Shown piece by piece: positions 26,047 through 35,298 of a stretch of DNA of 64,000 nucleotides (positions within the stretch are counted from its first letter, which is position 1; each line of letters starts with the position of its first letter). A program made the translations under genes and the position numbers. Under the pieces are notes generated by a model, which searched no databases, had not been told where the DNA came from, and saw nothing but the letters and a program-made list of their open reading frames with translations. Source of the DNA: Thermohalobaculum sp039028795 (GTDB lineage Bacteria > Pseudomonadota > Alphaproteobacteria > Rhodobacterales > Rhodobacteraceae); contig JBCCHJ010000003.1 of assembly GCA_039028795.1 (NCBI GenBank), positions 116,456 through 180,455 on the forward strand, in the 5' to 3' direction.

Positions 26047-26889
26047 ATGATGCGCAAGCTGATCTGGGCGGTCGCGATCGCATTATTGGCATCAGGTCCG
26101 TCACTCGCCGATGTTCTGAGCAACATCAAAGACCGAGGATCGATCCGTTTGGGCATCCGGGCTGATGCGCCTCCGTTTTCCTATCTGGACGAAGAGACCG
26201 AGCCTGCGGGATTGGCGGTGAAACTGTGCCACGAGGTTACAAAGCGCCTGGCCATTGAGTTGGGTCTTGAAGGCCTGGAAATCGAACACAAGATCGTCAA
26301 TGCCAAAACGCGCTTTCCGGCGTTGCAGGAAGGTTTGACGGATCTGCATTGCGGCCCGGCGACGGCGACATTGTCACGCCGCCAATTCCTGGATTTCTCG
26401 ATCCTCTACTTTGTGGATGGTGCCGGAATTGCGACCCGCAAAGGCGCTTATGAAAAGGTCTTCGATACCCGAAAGGGAACGTTGGGTGTCGTCGCGGGCA
26501 CAACAACCGAGGCGCTGGTGAACCAGTTGATTTCCGATGAAAAGCTCGACGCGGAACTGGTGACCTTTGCATCGCATAATCGCGGACTGAAGGCGTTGGC
26601 GGAAGAAAAGATCGATCTCTATTTCGGGGATCGGTCGATCGTCCTGTTCCAGATCGGTGCGCATGGCCTGTTCGACAAAATTGTCGTCCGCAATGAGGTA
26701 CTGAGCTTTGAGCCCTACGCTTTGGCCATGCGGGCCGGAGAAAGAAACATGCAATTGGCCGTGGATCGCGCTCTGAGCGAGATTTACGGAGAAGGCCTGA
26801 TCTTTGAAATTATCGATCAGGAACTCGGCACTTATCCGCTTTCGGATGCAGGAAGGGCGATCTATGAGATCGTGGGATTGCCGAACTGA
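26047..26889 (+). CDS. Family-3 extracellular solute-binding protein
   Basis: 280 residues: signal peptide (MMRKLIWAVAIALLASGPSLA), then the amino-acid-binding fold with IKDRGSIRLGIRADAPPFSYLDEE, GLAVKLCHEVTKRL, PATATLSRRQFLDFSILYFVDG and the GTTTEALVNQL hinge region. It has no permease or ATPase beside it, so it is a solitary binding protein, either working with a distant ABC transporter or sensing a ligand. It follows the indolepyruvate oxidoreductase gene by 88 bp on the same strand. Confidence 0.85.
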   Translation: MMRKLIWAVAIALLASGPSLADVLSNIKDRGSIRLGIRADAPPFSYLDEETEPAGLAVKLCHEVTKRLAIELGLEGLEIEHKIVNAKTRFPALQEGLTDLHCGPATATLSRRQFLDFSILYFVDGAGIATRKGAYEKVFDTRKGTLGVVAGTTTEALVNQLISDEKLDAELVTFASHNRGLKALAEEKIDLYFGDRSIVLFQIGAHGLFDKIVVRNEVLSFEPYALAMRAGERNMQLAVDRALSEIYGEGLIFEIIDQELGTYPLSDAGRAIYEIVGLPN

Positions 26890-26944
26890 AACGTCGCGGT
26901 TCAGAAATAGGTATGGCCAGGGTTGAGCGGCCGCCAAATTCTGG

Positions 26945-27892
26945 TCAGATCCCACCCAGGAACGCGAGCCAACCGGTGATGCTGATCACCGACAGAACTG
27001 TGCCAATCAGAACCGAATTTGCTGCAGTTCCGACGCCTCGATTATAGATCGTCGCAAAAATATAGCTGTTAATGCCGGTCGGCATCGCCGCCATGATGAC
27101 CGCGGCCTTCACATAGGCATCGTCAAGTCCCATCAACGGATCCGCGACCAGCCAGGCCAGGCCAGGCTGGGCGATCAGGGAAAAGAAAGAGACCATCAGA
27201 GATTCCCCGATCTGGTCGCGCAGCCGGTATCGGGTCAGCACGCCGCCCATGGCGAAGAGCGCGGTTGGAATAGCGGCGGCGGCCAGCATATCCAACGCGT
27301 CTTCAACAACATCAGGGATAGGGAGTGCGACCAGGTTCGCCGCCATGCCGGCCAACAGCCCCATCATCAGCGGATTTTTCAGGCTGGTTGTCATCGCTTT
27401 GCGCAAACCGGCCAGGATTGTTTCGCTGTCCTGCCGGACGGCTTCCATCATCACGAAGCCAAGGAAGTAATTATAGAGCGAGTGGAAGGCGATAATCCCG
27501 AACACCGACGCCAGCGCTTCTGTACCAAACGCCCTTTCCGTGATCGGAATGCCCAACATAACGGCGTTGGGGAAGAAGGCGGCAAAGCCGACCGACACAG
27601 CCTCGCCCGGTCTGCGCCCCCAGAACCAACGCGCCGCGATCATCGCCAGGAAGAAGACGATCGTGCTTGCGATGAAGAAGGCGCCCAGCACCCATAAATT
27701 GATCGCTGTGCCCAGGTCGACCCGGTACATCGCCAGGAACAACAGGCAAGGCACCAGGACCGAGATCTGGAACTTCACCAGCGGATCCAACAGAGCGTCC
27801 GGCAGCGCCTGGGTCTTCAGGCACCCATACCCCAGCGCAACAATCAAAAAGACAGGGACGACGACCTGCAGCAGCTCCAGCAGGAGGCTCAC
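26945..27892 (-). CDS. AEC-family permease (auxin efflux carrier-like)
   Basis: 315 residues, about ten transmembrane helices in two inverted halves; VVPVFLIVALGYGCLK, PLVKFQISVLVPCLLFLAM, NPLMMGLLAGMAANLV and GINSYIFATIYNRGVGTAANSVLIGTVLSVIS are typical. Bacterial members move organic acids such as malate. Its GTG/ATG start overlaps the stop of the PhnP-like gene (ATGA), placing it at the end of a long minus-strand run. Confidence 0.85.
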   Translation of the reverse strand: MSLLLELLQVVVPVFLIVALGYGCLKTQALPDALLDPLVKFQISVLVPCLLFLAMYRVDLGTAINLWVLGAFFIASTIVFFLAMIAARWFWGRRPGEAVSVGFAAFFPNAVMLGIPITERAFGTEALASVFGIIAFHSLYNYFLGFVMMEAVRQDSETILAGLRKAMTTSLKNPLMMGLLAGMAANLVALPIPDVVEDALDMLAAAAIPTALFAMGGVLTRYRLRDQIGESLMVSFFSLIAQPGLAWLVADPLMGLDDAYVKAAVIMAAMPTGINSYIFATIYNRGVGTAANSVLIGTVLSVISITGWLAFLGGI

Positions 27893-28710
27893 GCGGCCGT
27901 TGCCCCGGGATACTCCAACACAAGGCCGTCATGGGCCGGGCTCACGTTCGGCGGCGTCTCGGCATCCAATGTCGCATAGTCCAGATCGACGTGCAGGTTT
28001 GTCAGGATGGCCCGGGGCGGATTTGCCTGGGCGATCCACGTCAACGCGGTTTCCACATTCGAATGGCTGGGATGCGGCGTATACCGCAACGCGTCCGTGA
28101 TCCAGCAATCGGCGTCCGCTACCGCGTCCCAGGCCGCGTCCGGCATCTCGGAGATATCTGGCGTGTAAACCACCGGGCCAATCCGGAAGCCCAGCGCGGT
28201 GATATCGCCATGCGGAACTTCGAAAGGCGTGCAGGTGATTTCACCGCCCCTGCCGTCCACAACCACCGGCCCATCAATTCGGTGCCGGTCCATGATGGCT
28301 GGATAGGACGAGCCTTCGGGCGTCTCGAAGATATAGCCGAAGCGCTGGTTCATGGTCGCCTCGGTCCGGGCGTCCATCCAACAGGGCAGGCGCGAGCGGC
28401 GATTGAAGACCACCATGCGCAGATCGTCTATGCCATGCACATGATCGGCATGATCGTGGGTCAGGATCAGTGCGTTCAACCAACCTGCTTCGGCATCGAT
28501 CAATTGCTCGCGCACATCCGGCCCGGCATCCAGCAGCACAGTGGTTTTGCCCTCGGGGCCTATCCGCTGCGCCAGCAATGCGCAGCGACGACGGCGGTTC
28601 CTTGGATTGTCCGGATCGCATGCGCCCCAGATCGGGCCCTTCGCGCCGATCCGCGGCACGCCGCCCGAAGATGCGCAGCCCAGGATCGTTATGCGCAGGA
28701 TATCGGTCAT
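27889..28710 (-). CDS. MBL-fold phosphodiesterase, PhnP-like
   Basis: 273 residues of metallo-beta-lactamase fold. Metal motif THDHADHVHGID (about 83-94), an early GCASSGGVPRIG nucleotide-like loop, CDPDNPRNRRRRCALL, the second-site VPHGD, and the C-terminal DALRYTPHPSHSN with HVDLDY. This matches the PhnP family (cyclic phosphodiesterases). In this setting, between TatD and a permease and without phn genes, it is more likely general nucleotide or phosphodiester hygiene. ATGA overlaps on both sides. Confidence 0.83.
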   Translation of the reverse strand: MTDILRITILGCASSGGVPRIGAKGPIWGACDPDNPRNRRRRCALLAQRIGPEGKTTVLLDAGPDVREQLIDAEAGWLNALILTHDHADHVHGIDDLRMVVFNRRSRLPCWMDARTEATMNQRFGYIFETPEGSSYPAIMDRHRIDGPVVVDGRGGEITCTPFEVPHGDITALGFRIGPVVYTPDISEMPDAAWDAVADADCWITDALRYTPHPSHSNVETALTWIAQANPPRAILTNLHVDLDYATLDAETPPNVSPAHDGLVLEYPGATAA

Positions 28711-29495
28711 GCGGCCGCCTTCGCAAACAGCCGGTCGAAATTGGCCGAGGTCGCAGCGCAGAAGTCTTCATAGCTGACGCCCATCGTCTCGGCCCCTTTT
28801 GCGGCAGTATGCGCAGTGAAGGCGGGCTCGCAGCGTTTGCCGCGATAGGGCGGCGGCGCCAGATAAGGACTGTCGGTTTCGACCAGAATTCGATCCAAAG
28901 GTGCGGTGGCGAATATCGCGCGCAGGTCATCGGATCTGGGAAAAGCCGCGATCCCGGACATCGAGAGATAAAAGCCCAGATCCAAGGCAGCCTCGGCCAG
29001 TGCCGCGCCGGAAGAAAAACAGTGCATCACACATGTATAGCGGCCTGCCTGGTGTTCCTCTGTCAGGATGCGCGCCATATCGTCGTCTGCATCCCGGGAA
29101 TGGATGATCAGGGGCAAGCCGGTTTGACGGGCGGCCTCGATATGCAGCCTAAGGCTTTCCTGCTGCACGACTTTGCTTTCGGACGTGTAGTGATAGTCCA
29201 ACCCCGTCTCGCCGATCCCAACGAGCTTTGGATGCGCGGCCAGAGCCACCAATTGCGCGACCGTCGCCATCGGTTCATCCGCCGCGTTCATCGGATGGGT
29301 GCCCGCGGCGTAGAAGACACTGTCATGCGCCTCGGCCAGGGCCCGGACCGTTGGTTCCTGACGCAGGCGCGTGCAAATGGTGACCATACGCGTCACCCCC
29401 GCGGCATGGGCGCGGGTCACGACATCCGGCAACTCTTCGATCAGTTGCGGGAAATCCAGGTGGCAATGGCTGTCGACCAGCTGGGGAACGGGCAT
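28707..29495 (-). CDS. tatD: TatD-family metal-dependent hydrolase/DNase
   Basis: 262 residues, TIM-barrel hydrolase. VDSHCHLDFPQ supplies the first metal His pair, GIGETGLDYHY the bridging Glu, IIHSRDADDDM and CVMHCFSSGAALAEAAL further His ligands, and LVETDSPYLAPPPYRGKRCEPA the catalytic Asp. 3'-5' exonuclease activity on DNA is known for the family. In the replication-linked run tmk-holB-tatD, the usual order in this group. Confidence 0.92.
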   Translation of the reverse strand: MPVPQLVDSHCHLDFPQLIEELPDVVTRAHAAGVTRMVTICTRLRQEPTVRALAEAHDSVFYAAGTHPMNAADEPMATVAQLVALAAHPKLVGIGETGLDYHYTSESKVVQQESLRLHIEAARQTGLPLIIHSRDADDDMARILTEEHQAGRYTCVMHCFSSGAALAEAALDLGFYLSMSGIAAFPRSDDLRAIFATAPLDRILVETDSPYLAPPPYRGKRCEPAFTAHTAAKGAETMGVSYEDFCAATSANFDRLFAKAAA

Positions 29496-29513
29496 TTGCG
29501 GTCCGGCGTTGTT

Positions 29514-30656
29514 TCAGGCCGCCGGTGTACGCACGCGGCCCAGGGTGGCGTCGATTTCCAGAAACGTATCTATCACGCATTGTGCCGGGTCAAGATTGAC
29601 CGCCATCGCATGACGGGTTGTTGCGCTGATCCGGGCCAGCGTTTCGGCCCAGGCCTGGCCTTGGCTGGGATGCGCTGCAACCGCATGGATCAGCTCGGTT
29701 TCACCGTTTGCCGCAGCGGGCGGAGGCCCTGTGACGGCTGCACGCGCCAAGCGTGCCAGCAGCGTCTTAGTCAGGTCCAGAACCAGCGCATACCGGTCCG
29801 CACTGTCACGACCCGCACAAAGCTCGGACAAGCGCACCATCGTCGGGCGATCAATGCCGCGCCCGCCGCGCAGCATTGCAACGAGTTGCGCATAGACCTG
29901 CAGGCCATCCCCGGCCAACAGGCGCAGCGCCTTGCCCGCCGACCCGGAAGCGAGTTCCGACAGAGCAATCTCGGCGCCGTTCGGCAGCTCTGCCCCCGCT
30001 TGAGACAGGGCCTTTGCCAATGCATCCGGTGCCAAAGGCTTCAGGTCCAGCGTCCGGCAACGGGACCGGATTGTCGGCAGCAATCCGGCGGGTGAGTGCG
30101 TGATCAGCAGGAACAGCGTCTCTGCCGGCGGCTCTTCCAGGAACTTCAGCAGAGCATTCGCAGCCTGAACCGTCATCTCATCGACAGTGTCGATGATCAC
30201 GACACGCCAGCCACCATCTGCCGCTGACATCTGCAAAAACCGGCGCATGGCACGGACATTGTCGACGGAGATTTGCGTCTGCAGCCGGGGCGGTTTCTTG
30301 TCCTGATCCCATTCCCGGCGCAGCACATAGAGGCGGGGTTCCGACTGCGCCGCAATGCGGGCCTGAACCGCGCAATCCTGCGGGGTTTCCAAAGTTCTGT
30401 CCGCGGGCAAGGGGTCACCAAACAAACCGCCGGCCGGTGGTTCGGCAATCAATGCGCGCGCGATCCGGTATGACAGCGTTGCTTTGCCGACACCTACAGG
30501 CCCGCGCAGCAACCACGCATGATGCAGACGGTCTGATGACCACGCATCCAGGAACCGCGCCTGCGCCGCGTCCTGACCATAGATCGTCAAAACCTCCCGA
30601 GGATGAGGGTGGTCCTCAACCTGATCAGCGGCGACGAGTTGTGCGTCTTCATCCAT
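29514..30656 (-). CDS. holB: DNA polymerase III delta' subunit
   Basis: 380 residues from ATG 30656, which overlaps the tmk stop by ATGA; the frame is open to 30737 inside tmk but this is ignored. AAA+ clamp-loader fold: LHHAWLLRGPVGVGKATLSYRIA (P-loop), VVIIDTVDEMTVQAANALLKFLEEPP (Walker B region) and LFLLITHSPAGLLPTIRSRC (sensor 1, arginine in SRC). Delta' serves as the stator of the loader that places the beta sliding clamp on DNA. Confidence 0.9.
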   Translation of the reverse strand: MDEDAQLVAADQVEDHPHPREVLTIYGQDAAQARFLDAWSSDRLHHAWLLRGPVGVGKATLSYRIARALIAEPPAGGLFGDPLPADRTLETPQDCAVQARIAAQSEPRLYVLRREWDQDKKPPRLQTQISVDNVRAMRRFLQMSAADGGWRVVIIDTVDEMTVQAANALLKFLEEPPAETLFLLITHSPAGLLPTIRSRCRTLDLKPLAPDALAKALSQAGAELPNGAEIALSELASGSAGKALRLLAGDGLQVYAQLVAMLRGGRGIDRPTMVRLSELCAGRDSADRYALVLDLTKTLLARLARAAVTGPPPAAANGETELIHAVAAHPSQGQAWAETLARISATTRHAMAVNLDPAQCVIDTFLEIDATLGRVRTPAA

Positions 30657-31267
30657 CAGTCCAGCCTTTGGGAAACCTGGTCCCACACGCGTGCTGCGAC
30701 GATACCCGCATCGCCATCGGCGTCTATGACAGCGCAACGTTCAGGTTCGGCCTTGGCAATATCCAAAAATGCCTGGCGCAGTGCGTGCTGGAATTCTAGT
30801 CCCTTGCGTTCGAACCGGTCCTCGGGGCCACCCCTGTCCCCTGCCCTCGCCGCAGCGATGCCGGGGTCCATATCGAAGATCAATGTCAGATCAGCGTCCA
30901 GTCCGATCATAAGATCATGAATCTGATCCGCTGCACCCTGCAGGCCACGCGTGCCCTGATACGCGCGGGTCGAATCCACATACCGATCGCAGAGGACAAT
31001 CTGCCCAGAACTCAAGGCCGGCTGCACAGTTCGTTCGACATGGTCCCGGCGCGCAGCATTGAACAACAATAGCTCGGCTTCCGCCGACCATCGGCCGGGA
31101 TCACCTTCAACCAAAAGCGAGCGGATCGCCTCGGCGCCGGGGGCGCCGCCTGGCTCGCGCGTGATTGCGACCGAATGGCCCGCCGCCTTAAGCCGCTCTC
31201 CCAGCATGCTGATCTGGGTCGACTTTCCGGCGCCATCGATGCCTTCGAACGTTATGAAAAGCCCCAT
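30656..31267 (-). CDS. tmk: dTMP (thymidylate) kinase
   Basis: 203 residues. P-loop FEGIDGAGKSTQ (residues 6-17), the substrate-binding DRYVDSTRAYQGT (DRY motif, about 91), and the lid region RAGDRGGPEDRFERKG. Phosphorylates dTMP to dTDP for DNA synthesis. Followed directly by holB, preceded 10 bp by the carboxypeptidase gene. Confidence 0.94.
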   Translation of the reverse strand: MGLFITFEGIDGAGKSTQISMLGERLKAAGHSVAITREPGGAPGAEAIRSLLVEGDPGRWSAEAELLLFNAARRDHVERTVQPALSSGQIVLCDRYVDSTRAYQGTRGLQGAADQIHDLMIGLDADLTLIFDMDPGIAAARAGDRGGPEDRFERKGLEFQHALRQAFLDIAKAEPERCAVIDADGDAGIVAARVWDQVSQRLD

Positions 31268-31276
31268 ATGGGGCCT

Positions 31277-32410
31277 TTAGCCGGGAATCAGGCTTTCGAG
31301 CAACAGCTGTCCCGCCGCCTGTATTCGCGTAACAAAACCGCCCTTTTCGACGCTGTGTTTTGCGATCAATGGAACGGTGACCATCGGCAGGTCCGGCACG
31401 CTGATCTCGACATGACCGATCTCTTGACCCTCGGCGACAGGTGCCGGAACCGGGCCGTCAAATCGGATCTTCAATTGGGCTTTATCCAGGCTGCCATAGG
31501 GTGCGGTGACGGTGATGTCCCGTTTCGGCGTCAATGTCACAGTTGATGAGGAGCCGATCCAAACCGGCGCTTGGGTCATTTCATCACCCTGCGCATAGAG
31601 ACGCCGTGTCTCGAATGCCCGGAATGCCCAGTTGATCAGACGTTCGGCTTCATGGCGGCGCTCGCTTTTCGAATTCATGCCGGCGATCACCATAATCACA
31701 CGCCGCTTGCCGCGGACAGCCGAAGCCACCAAACCATAGCCGGCTTCTTCCGTGTGCCCGGTCTTCAGCCCATCTGCGCCAACGCCCAGGTTGAGCAGCG
31801 GATTGCGGTTCTGTTGTTTAACATTGTCCCAGGAGAATTCTTGTTCAGCGAACATCGGATAATATGTGGGGAAATCTTCGATAAGCGCCTGCGCCAAGAT
31901 AACCAGATCGCGCGTGCTCATCACTTGGCGGGGATCGGGCCATCCCGTCGAGTTGGCGAAGCTGGAATTCGTCATGCCCAGCTCTAGCGCACGCTCGGTC
32001 ATGCGCTCTGCAAAGACCTCTTCCGTTCCGGCCAAGGCTTCGGCCAGGGCGACTGCTGCATCATTGCCGGACTGAACAATCACACCTCGCAGCAAATTGC
32101 GCACGCTGACCAGTTTGCCCTCGCGCAGGAACATCTTCGACCCGCCCATAGACGCCGCCCGCTTCGATGTTCGGAACTTGTCCTCCATCGAAATTCGGCC
32201 CTGATCCAGCGCCTCGAAGGCCATCAGCAAAGTCATCAACTTGGACATCGACGCGGGCGGCAACGGGCGGTCCGCATCTTTTTCCAGCAGGATCGCCCCA
32301 GAGGTCGCGTCAATGACCAACGCTGCCTTGGCAGGCGTGCCTTGGCTTTGCGCAAAAGCGGAAAAAGACAGGCCCAGCGTGATCAGAAAGGCCAGGATTA
32401 CGCGTGTCAT
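31277..32410 (-). CDS. D-alanyl-D-alanine carboxypeptidase (PBP5/6 type)
   Basis: 377 residues from ATG 32410; the longer frame to 32452 would overlap the SPOR gene. Signal peptide TRVILAFLITLGLSFSAFAQ; the SxxK nucleophile motif SMSK, SGN in VIVQSGNDAAVAL, and KTG in LKTGHTEEAGYG are intact, so it should be active. A C-terminal PBP5-like beta domain (about 280-370) and a hydrophobic end suit membrane attachment. It trims pentapeptide side chains of peptidoglycan. Lies between the SPOR lipoprotein and tmk, the normal order for the family. Confidence 0.92.
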   Translation of the reverse strand: MTRVILAFLITLGLSFSAFAQSQGTPAKAALVIDATSGAILLEKDADRPLPPASMSKLMTLLMAFEALDQGRISMEDKFRTSKRAASMGGSKMFLREGKLVSVRNLLRGVIVQSGNDAAVALAEALAGTEEVFAERMTERALELGMTNSSFANSTGWPDPRQVMSTRDLVILAQALIEDFPTYYPMFAEQEFSWDNVKQQNRNPLLNLGVGADGLKTGHTEEAGYGLVASAVRGKRRVIMVIAGMNSKSERRHEAERLINWAFRAFETRRLYAQGDEMTQAPVWIGSSSTVTLTPKRDITVTAPYGSLDKAQLKIRFDGPVPAPVAEGQEIGHVEISVPDLPMVTVPLIAKHSVEKGGFVTRIQAAGQLLLESLIPG

Positions 32411-32429
32411 TGCACGTCCTCCGTTTCGG

Positions 32430-33839
32430 TCAGCGACGGACCGGCACCGCATCCCTCACACCCAACTTGCGAAGCTCGCGCCGCGCGCGATTTCGCTCAT
32501 TGGTGTTTTGGAAGGGTCCTGCGACAACGCGGGTCAGAGTCTTCCCGCCGGAATTAACTTTGTTGCTTTTCGCTGGAATGCCCTTGCTCTTCAAACGTGC
32601 AATCAGATTGGTCGCATTGCTTCGGACACCAAAGACACCGGCTGCCAGGAATGGCCGCCGCAACGGAGATGCCTCCTGCGGTGCGGGTGCTTTGGCAACT
32701 TGTTCCTGCTTTGCCTCGGGCTCTTCCTTGGGCGGATCTTCGAACTTAAAGACACGGTCTCTTATCGGCGGATCCACATCCGGGTCTTCATCCTTGGCGG
32801 CGACTTCTTCCTTGGCAGGCTCCGGCTTGGCTGGCTGAACCTGTTCAGGCTCGGTCTTTGCGAGTTCAACCTGTTCAGGCTCGGTCTTTGCGGGTTCTGC
32901 CTCGACCGGTTCAGGCTGCGCGGGTTCCGATTTGGCAAGTTCCGTTTCAGCAGGCTCCGCTTCGGCAGGCTCCACTTCAGCGGTTTCAGTTTCAGCAGGC
33001 TCCGCTTCGGCGGGTTCGGGTGTTGCGGCTTCGGGCGTTGCAGGTTCTGGAGTTGCAGTTTCAGATGCTGCAGGCTCGGGCTTGGCGTCCGCCGGCTGTT
33101 CAGGGTCGGGGTCTACGGGATCTGGCTTCGCCGTGGGCGTTGGGGCAGCCGCGACTTCAGTTTCAGGTTCCGCCTCACTTTCAGCGGGCGTTTCTGCGGT
33201 CTCTTCTTTGACCGGGTCCTTGTCTTCAGTTTCGACCGCCTGCGCGTCATCGCCATCCGTTTCTACGGTGGCTTCGCTCTCAACCGGCGTGTCGGTTTTA
33301 TCCTCTGCCTCGGTCGATAGCTGAACCGGGGCTTCGATCGGAGTTTCGATCGGTTTGACCGCGACGATCCGAAGGGGCGTGTTTTCCCCAATCACCAACC
33401 CCAGCAGCTCCGCCGCTTCCGACGAAATCAGGACCGCGGCCCCCTCCAGCGCAGCGTCGCGTTTGAAGAGCGCGCCATCAACGGCCTGGCCATTCTGTTC
33501 GTTGTAGATCCGAACACGGCGCGCAGAGGCGGCCAGCGGATGTGCCACCCAAACGCCTTGAAGCGTTCGCTTGCCATCCCAATTCGCGCGACCTCGCGCC
33601 TCGAAAATATCGGGTGCCGGTGCCAGCAGAGGAGAGACCGCCGCAGGCCGCTTAGGCGTGGTGGTCGCCTGCGCTACCTGAACTCCGACGCCGCTTTGCG
33701 TCTCGACTGAGTTCGTCTCACCCGCAGTGGCTCCAGCGGCTTGAAGTTCGGCGCACGCACCTAGCGTTGCCAAGCCAAAAACCACCAATAACGGTATCGC
33801 GAACTGCCTTGTGTGCCTGCCCGACCGCGTTCCTGACAT
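32430..33839 (-). CDS. SPOR-domain lipoprotein with RlpA-like N-terminal domain and Pro/Glu/Ala repeats
   Basis: 469 residues. A lipobox LGAC (Cys about 29) follows a hydrophobic signal. A double-psi beta-barrel-like module (about 75-175; GRANWDGKRTLQGVWVAHPLAAS) resembles the RlpA fold. Then a ~200-residue spacer of degenerate pentapeptides such as EPAE[TAV] follows, rich in Glu and Pro. The C-terminal SPOR domain (about 395-469; PLRRPFLAAGVFGVRSNATNLIARLKSKG, TRVVAGPF) binds denuded glycan strands. It probably acts at the septum, beside the D,D-carboxypeptidase it is cotranscribed with. Spacer length is likely to vary between strains. Confidence 0.87.
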   Translation of the reverse strand: MSGTRSGRHTRQFAIPLLVVFGLATLGACAELQAAGATAGETNSVETQSGVGVQVAQATTTPKRPAAVSPLLAPAPDIFEARGRANWDGKRTLQGVWVAHPLAASARRVRIYNEQNGQAVDGALFKRDAALEGAAVLISSEAAELLGLVIGENTPLRIVAVKPIETPIEAPVQLSTEAEDKTDTPVESEATVETDGDDAQAVETEDKDPVKEETAETPAESEAEPETEVAAAPTPTAKPDPVDPDPEQPADAKPEPAASETATPEPATPEAATPEPAEAEPAETETAEVEPAEAEPAETELAKSEPAQPEPVEAEPAKTEPEQVELAKTEPEQVQPAKPEPAKEEVAAKDEDPDVDPPIRDRVFKFEDPPKEEPEAKQEQVAKAPAPQEASPLRRPFLAAGVFGVRSNATNLIARLKSKGIPAKSNKVNSGGKTLTRVVAGPFQNTNERNRARRELRKLGVRDAVPVRR

Positions 33840-34109
33840 GCTGCCTCTCCTGCGTGGTCATTCTTGTTTCGCGCGAATTTACTGGACATGAGCCCGCAAT
33901 GGAAGACCGCATGCCTATCACGTTATAGGAGAACGAAATATTCGCAAGTCGCGCATTGGGGTTTCACGGGTAGAGGGGTTTTTGATGTAGAATCAACACT
34001 TGGGGATCGGTGTAGATTGCACTGTCGGCGACTTTTTCCACGGATTATCGGACTGATCGGTCATCTGCTACTTTTCTAAGGCCGCAAACCCGGCTATGAG
34101 CGCCCCGAC

Positions 34110-34197
34110 GGAGAGGTGGCAGAGTGGTCGATTGCGGCGGTCTTGAAAACCGTTGAGGTGCAAGCCTCCGGGGGTTCGAATCCCTCCCTCTCCGCCA
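34110..34197 (+). tRNA. tRNA-Ser (anticodon UGA)
   Basis: GGAGAGG acceptor pairs with CCTCTCC; the anticodon loop CTTGAAA sits between GCGGT and ACCGT; a long variable arm (TTGAGGTGCAAGCCTC) marks a class II tRNA; the T-arm is GGGGG-TTCGAAT-CCCTC; discriminator G and encoded CCA end it. The island begins at its 3' end. Confidence 0.95.
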
Positions 34198-34744
34198 GAT
34201 CATCATAAAATTCTATTTAGATTCATATTCTTGAGGTGTGTATATACTTTTGTTCCCACATATGTTCCCACGTCGAGCTTATTTGATCGGACAGTCGTAG
34301 GCAAAGTGTGGCGGTCAGCGGAAGTTCGCTGCTATGCAAAACCGATTTTGGCAGATCTGCCAGAGCAGACATCCGACAGCGTGAGCGTCGACGCTCAGAT
34401 TTACCTTTAGCCTTTCTCGGAAGCTGACTTAATGAGCGCACCCGTTCAACGTCGGCAGCGCGCAGGAAGCGGACAAGTTGCAAATGTGAGCGCGGCCCGT
34501 TCCTGCCGTTCGCCAACGCTTCTGATTGTTGCGGTCGCGTTCTCGTTTGCGGCCATTCGCGGCAAGTGCGAAGATCTTGGTCGAGTCAACTCACACTATG
34601 CGGGACAAACCTGCCATCTGAGCAAAATACTCGGATAACGGCGCAATCACCCAAAGCGGACGCGGATTCTTTGAAATGCCTTGGCTCAAAATGGATTTTT
34701 TTTAGAACTTTGCCGAAAACTGGGATTGGCGTTAGCGGCCGGTC
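34198..34744. other. Island edge, degenerate sequence
   Basis: Directly after tRNA-Ser comes AT-rich DNA with a tandem GTTCCCACATATGTTCCCAC, a repeat style often met beside tRNA-integrated elements of this group. From about 34430 to 34575 it is low-coding filler that shares a 19-base phrase with 34493-34511/53737-53755. No intact gene, no full integrase and no duplicated tRNA end can be recognised. Confidence 0.5.
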
Positions 34745-34890
34745 ATCCTGGATGAAGTCATAGGACCAGACATGGTTTGGATGTTCTGGTCGCAGACGTA
34801 CGCACGACCCGTCGTTCACCCAGAGCCGCCCCTTTTTCTTCTGAGATTTGGGACCTTCAGCCCTTAACGCCGCCATATCCGTTCGACCTA
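34745..34890 (-). pseudogene. IS3-family transposase fragment
   Basis: Translation on the minus strand gives MAALRAEGPKSQKKKGRLWVNDGS then CVRLRPEHPNHVWSYDFIQD, the segment just before and at the first catalytic Asp (WxxDF-like) of IS3 OrfB transposases. Homology stops abruptly after IQD, and no terminal inverted repeats or OrfA are visible. A dead remnant. Confidence 0.75.
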
Positions 34891-35075
34891 ATCCATGGCG
34901 CTGGTTCTTGAAGCAGCGCAGAGCCCGGAGCGCGACACCCCGCAGAATATCGACGTCGATCATTCCAAGATGACCGCCACCTTCATCCGTGATGATGGAG
35001 CCGAACCTGGTCGTCGACTACTACGCCAAGAACAAAAGCGGCAGTGGGCGAGACGCCCGCACATCGAACTCTCTG

Positions 35076-35106
35076 AAAGGCTGGGCGGTTTGGTCCAGCC
35101 TTTTTC
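35076..35106 (+). terminator. Orphan rho-independent terminator
   Basis: AAAGGCTGG (35076-35084), loop, CCAGCCTTT (35095-35103), TTT. There is no intact gene on the plus strand before it, so it probably outlived a lost gene; it may also isolate the downstream gene from readthrough. Confidence 0.6.
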
Positions 35107-35176
35107 GTTCATACAGCGACATTCACGAGGAATGTGGCGTCCTGCACGAATGGTGAGCAACCGCTCCCCTTGTTTT

Positions 35177-35216
35177 CCCAGGATTGACCAGAATTCACCC
35201 CAGTTTCGTCCATTAA
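35177..35216. promoter_or_regulatory. Ten-bp iterated boxes upstream of the first lysine-rich gene
   Basis: In strict 10-bp phase: CCCAGGATTG (35177), ACCAGAATTC (35187), ACCCCAGTTT (35197), then a weaker CGTCCATTAA (35207). The pattern is the same as upstream of the paralogous gene at 38791-38873. OmpR-type winged-helix domains bind 10-bp direct repeats, so the regulator at 37162-38739 is a natural candidate. Confidence 0.5.
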
Positions 35217-35298
35217 GTAGCAGATTTCCCTCGATGTAATTTCTCACAGCAAGTGCGAAAATGGACTCCATTATCAAAATAGCGACATGGAGATCATC

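Noticed and set aside
28470..30095. 541-codon open frame on the plus strand
   Set aside because: Runs antisense across the PhnP-like, tatD and holB genes, all with intact motifs; low-quality composition.
32241..33320. 359-codon open frame on the plus strand, repeat-rich
   Set aside because: Antisense of the SPOR lipoprotein's Glu/Pro repeats and of the carboxypeptidase; the repeats explain its pattern.
34153..34410. 85-codon open frame starting inside tRNA-Ser
   Set aside because: Begins within the tRNA gene and reads through the GTTCCCAC repeats; an artefact of the att-like region.
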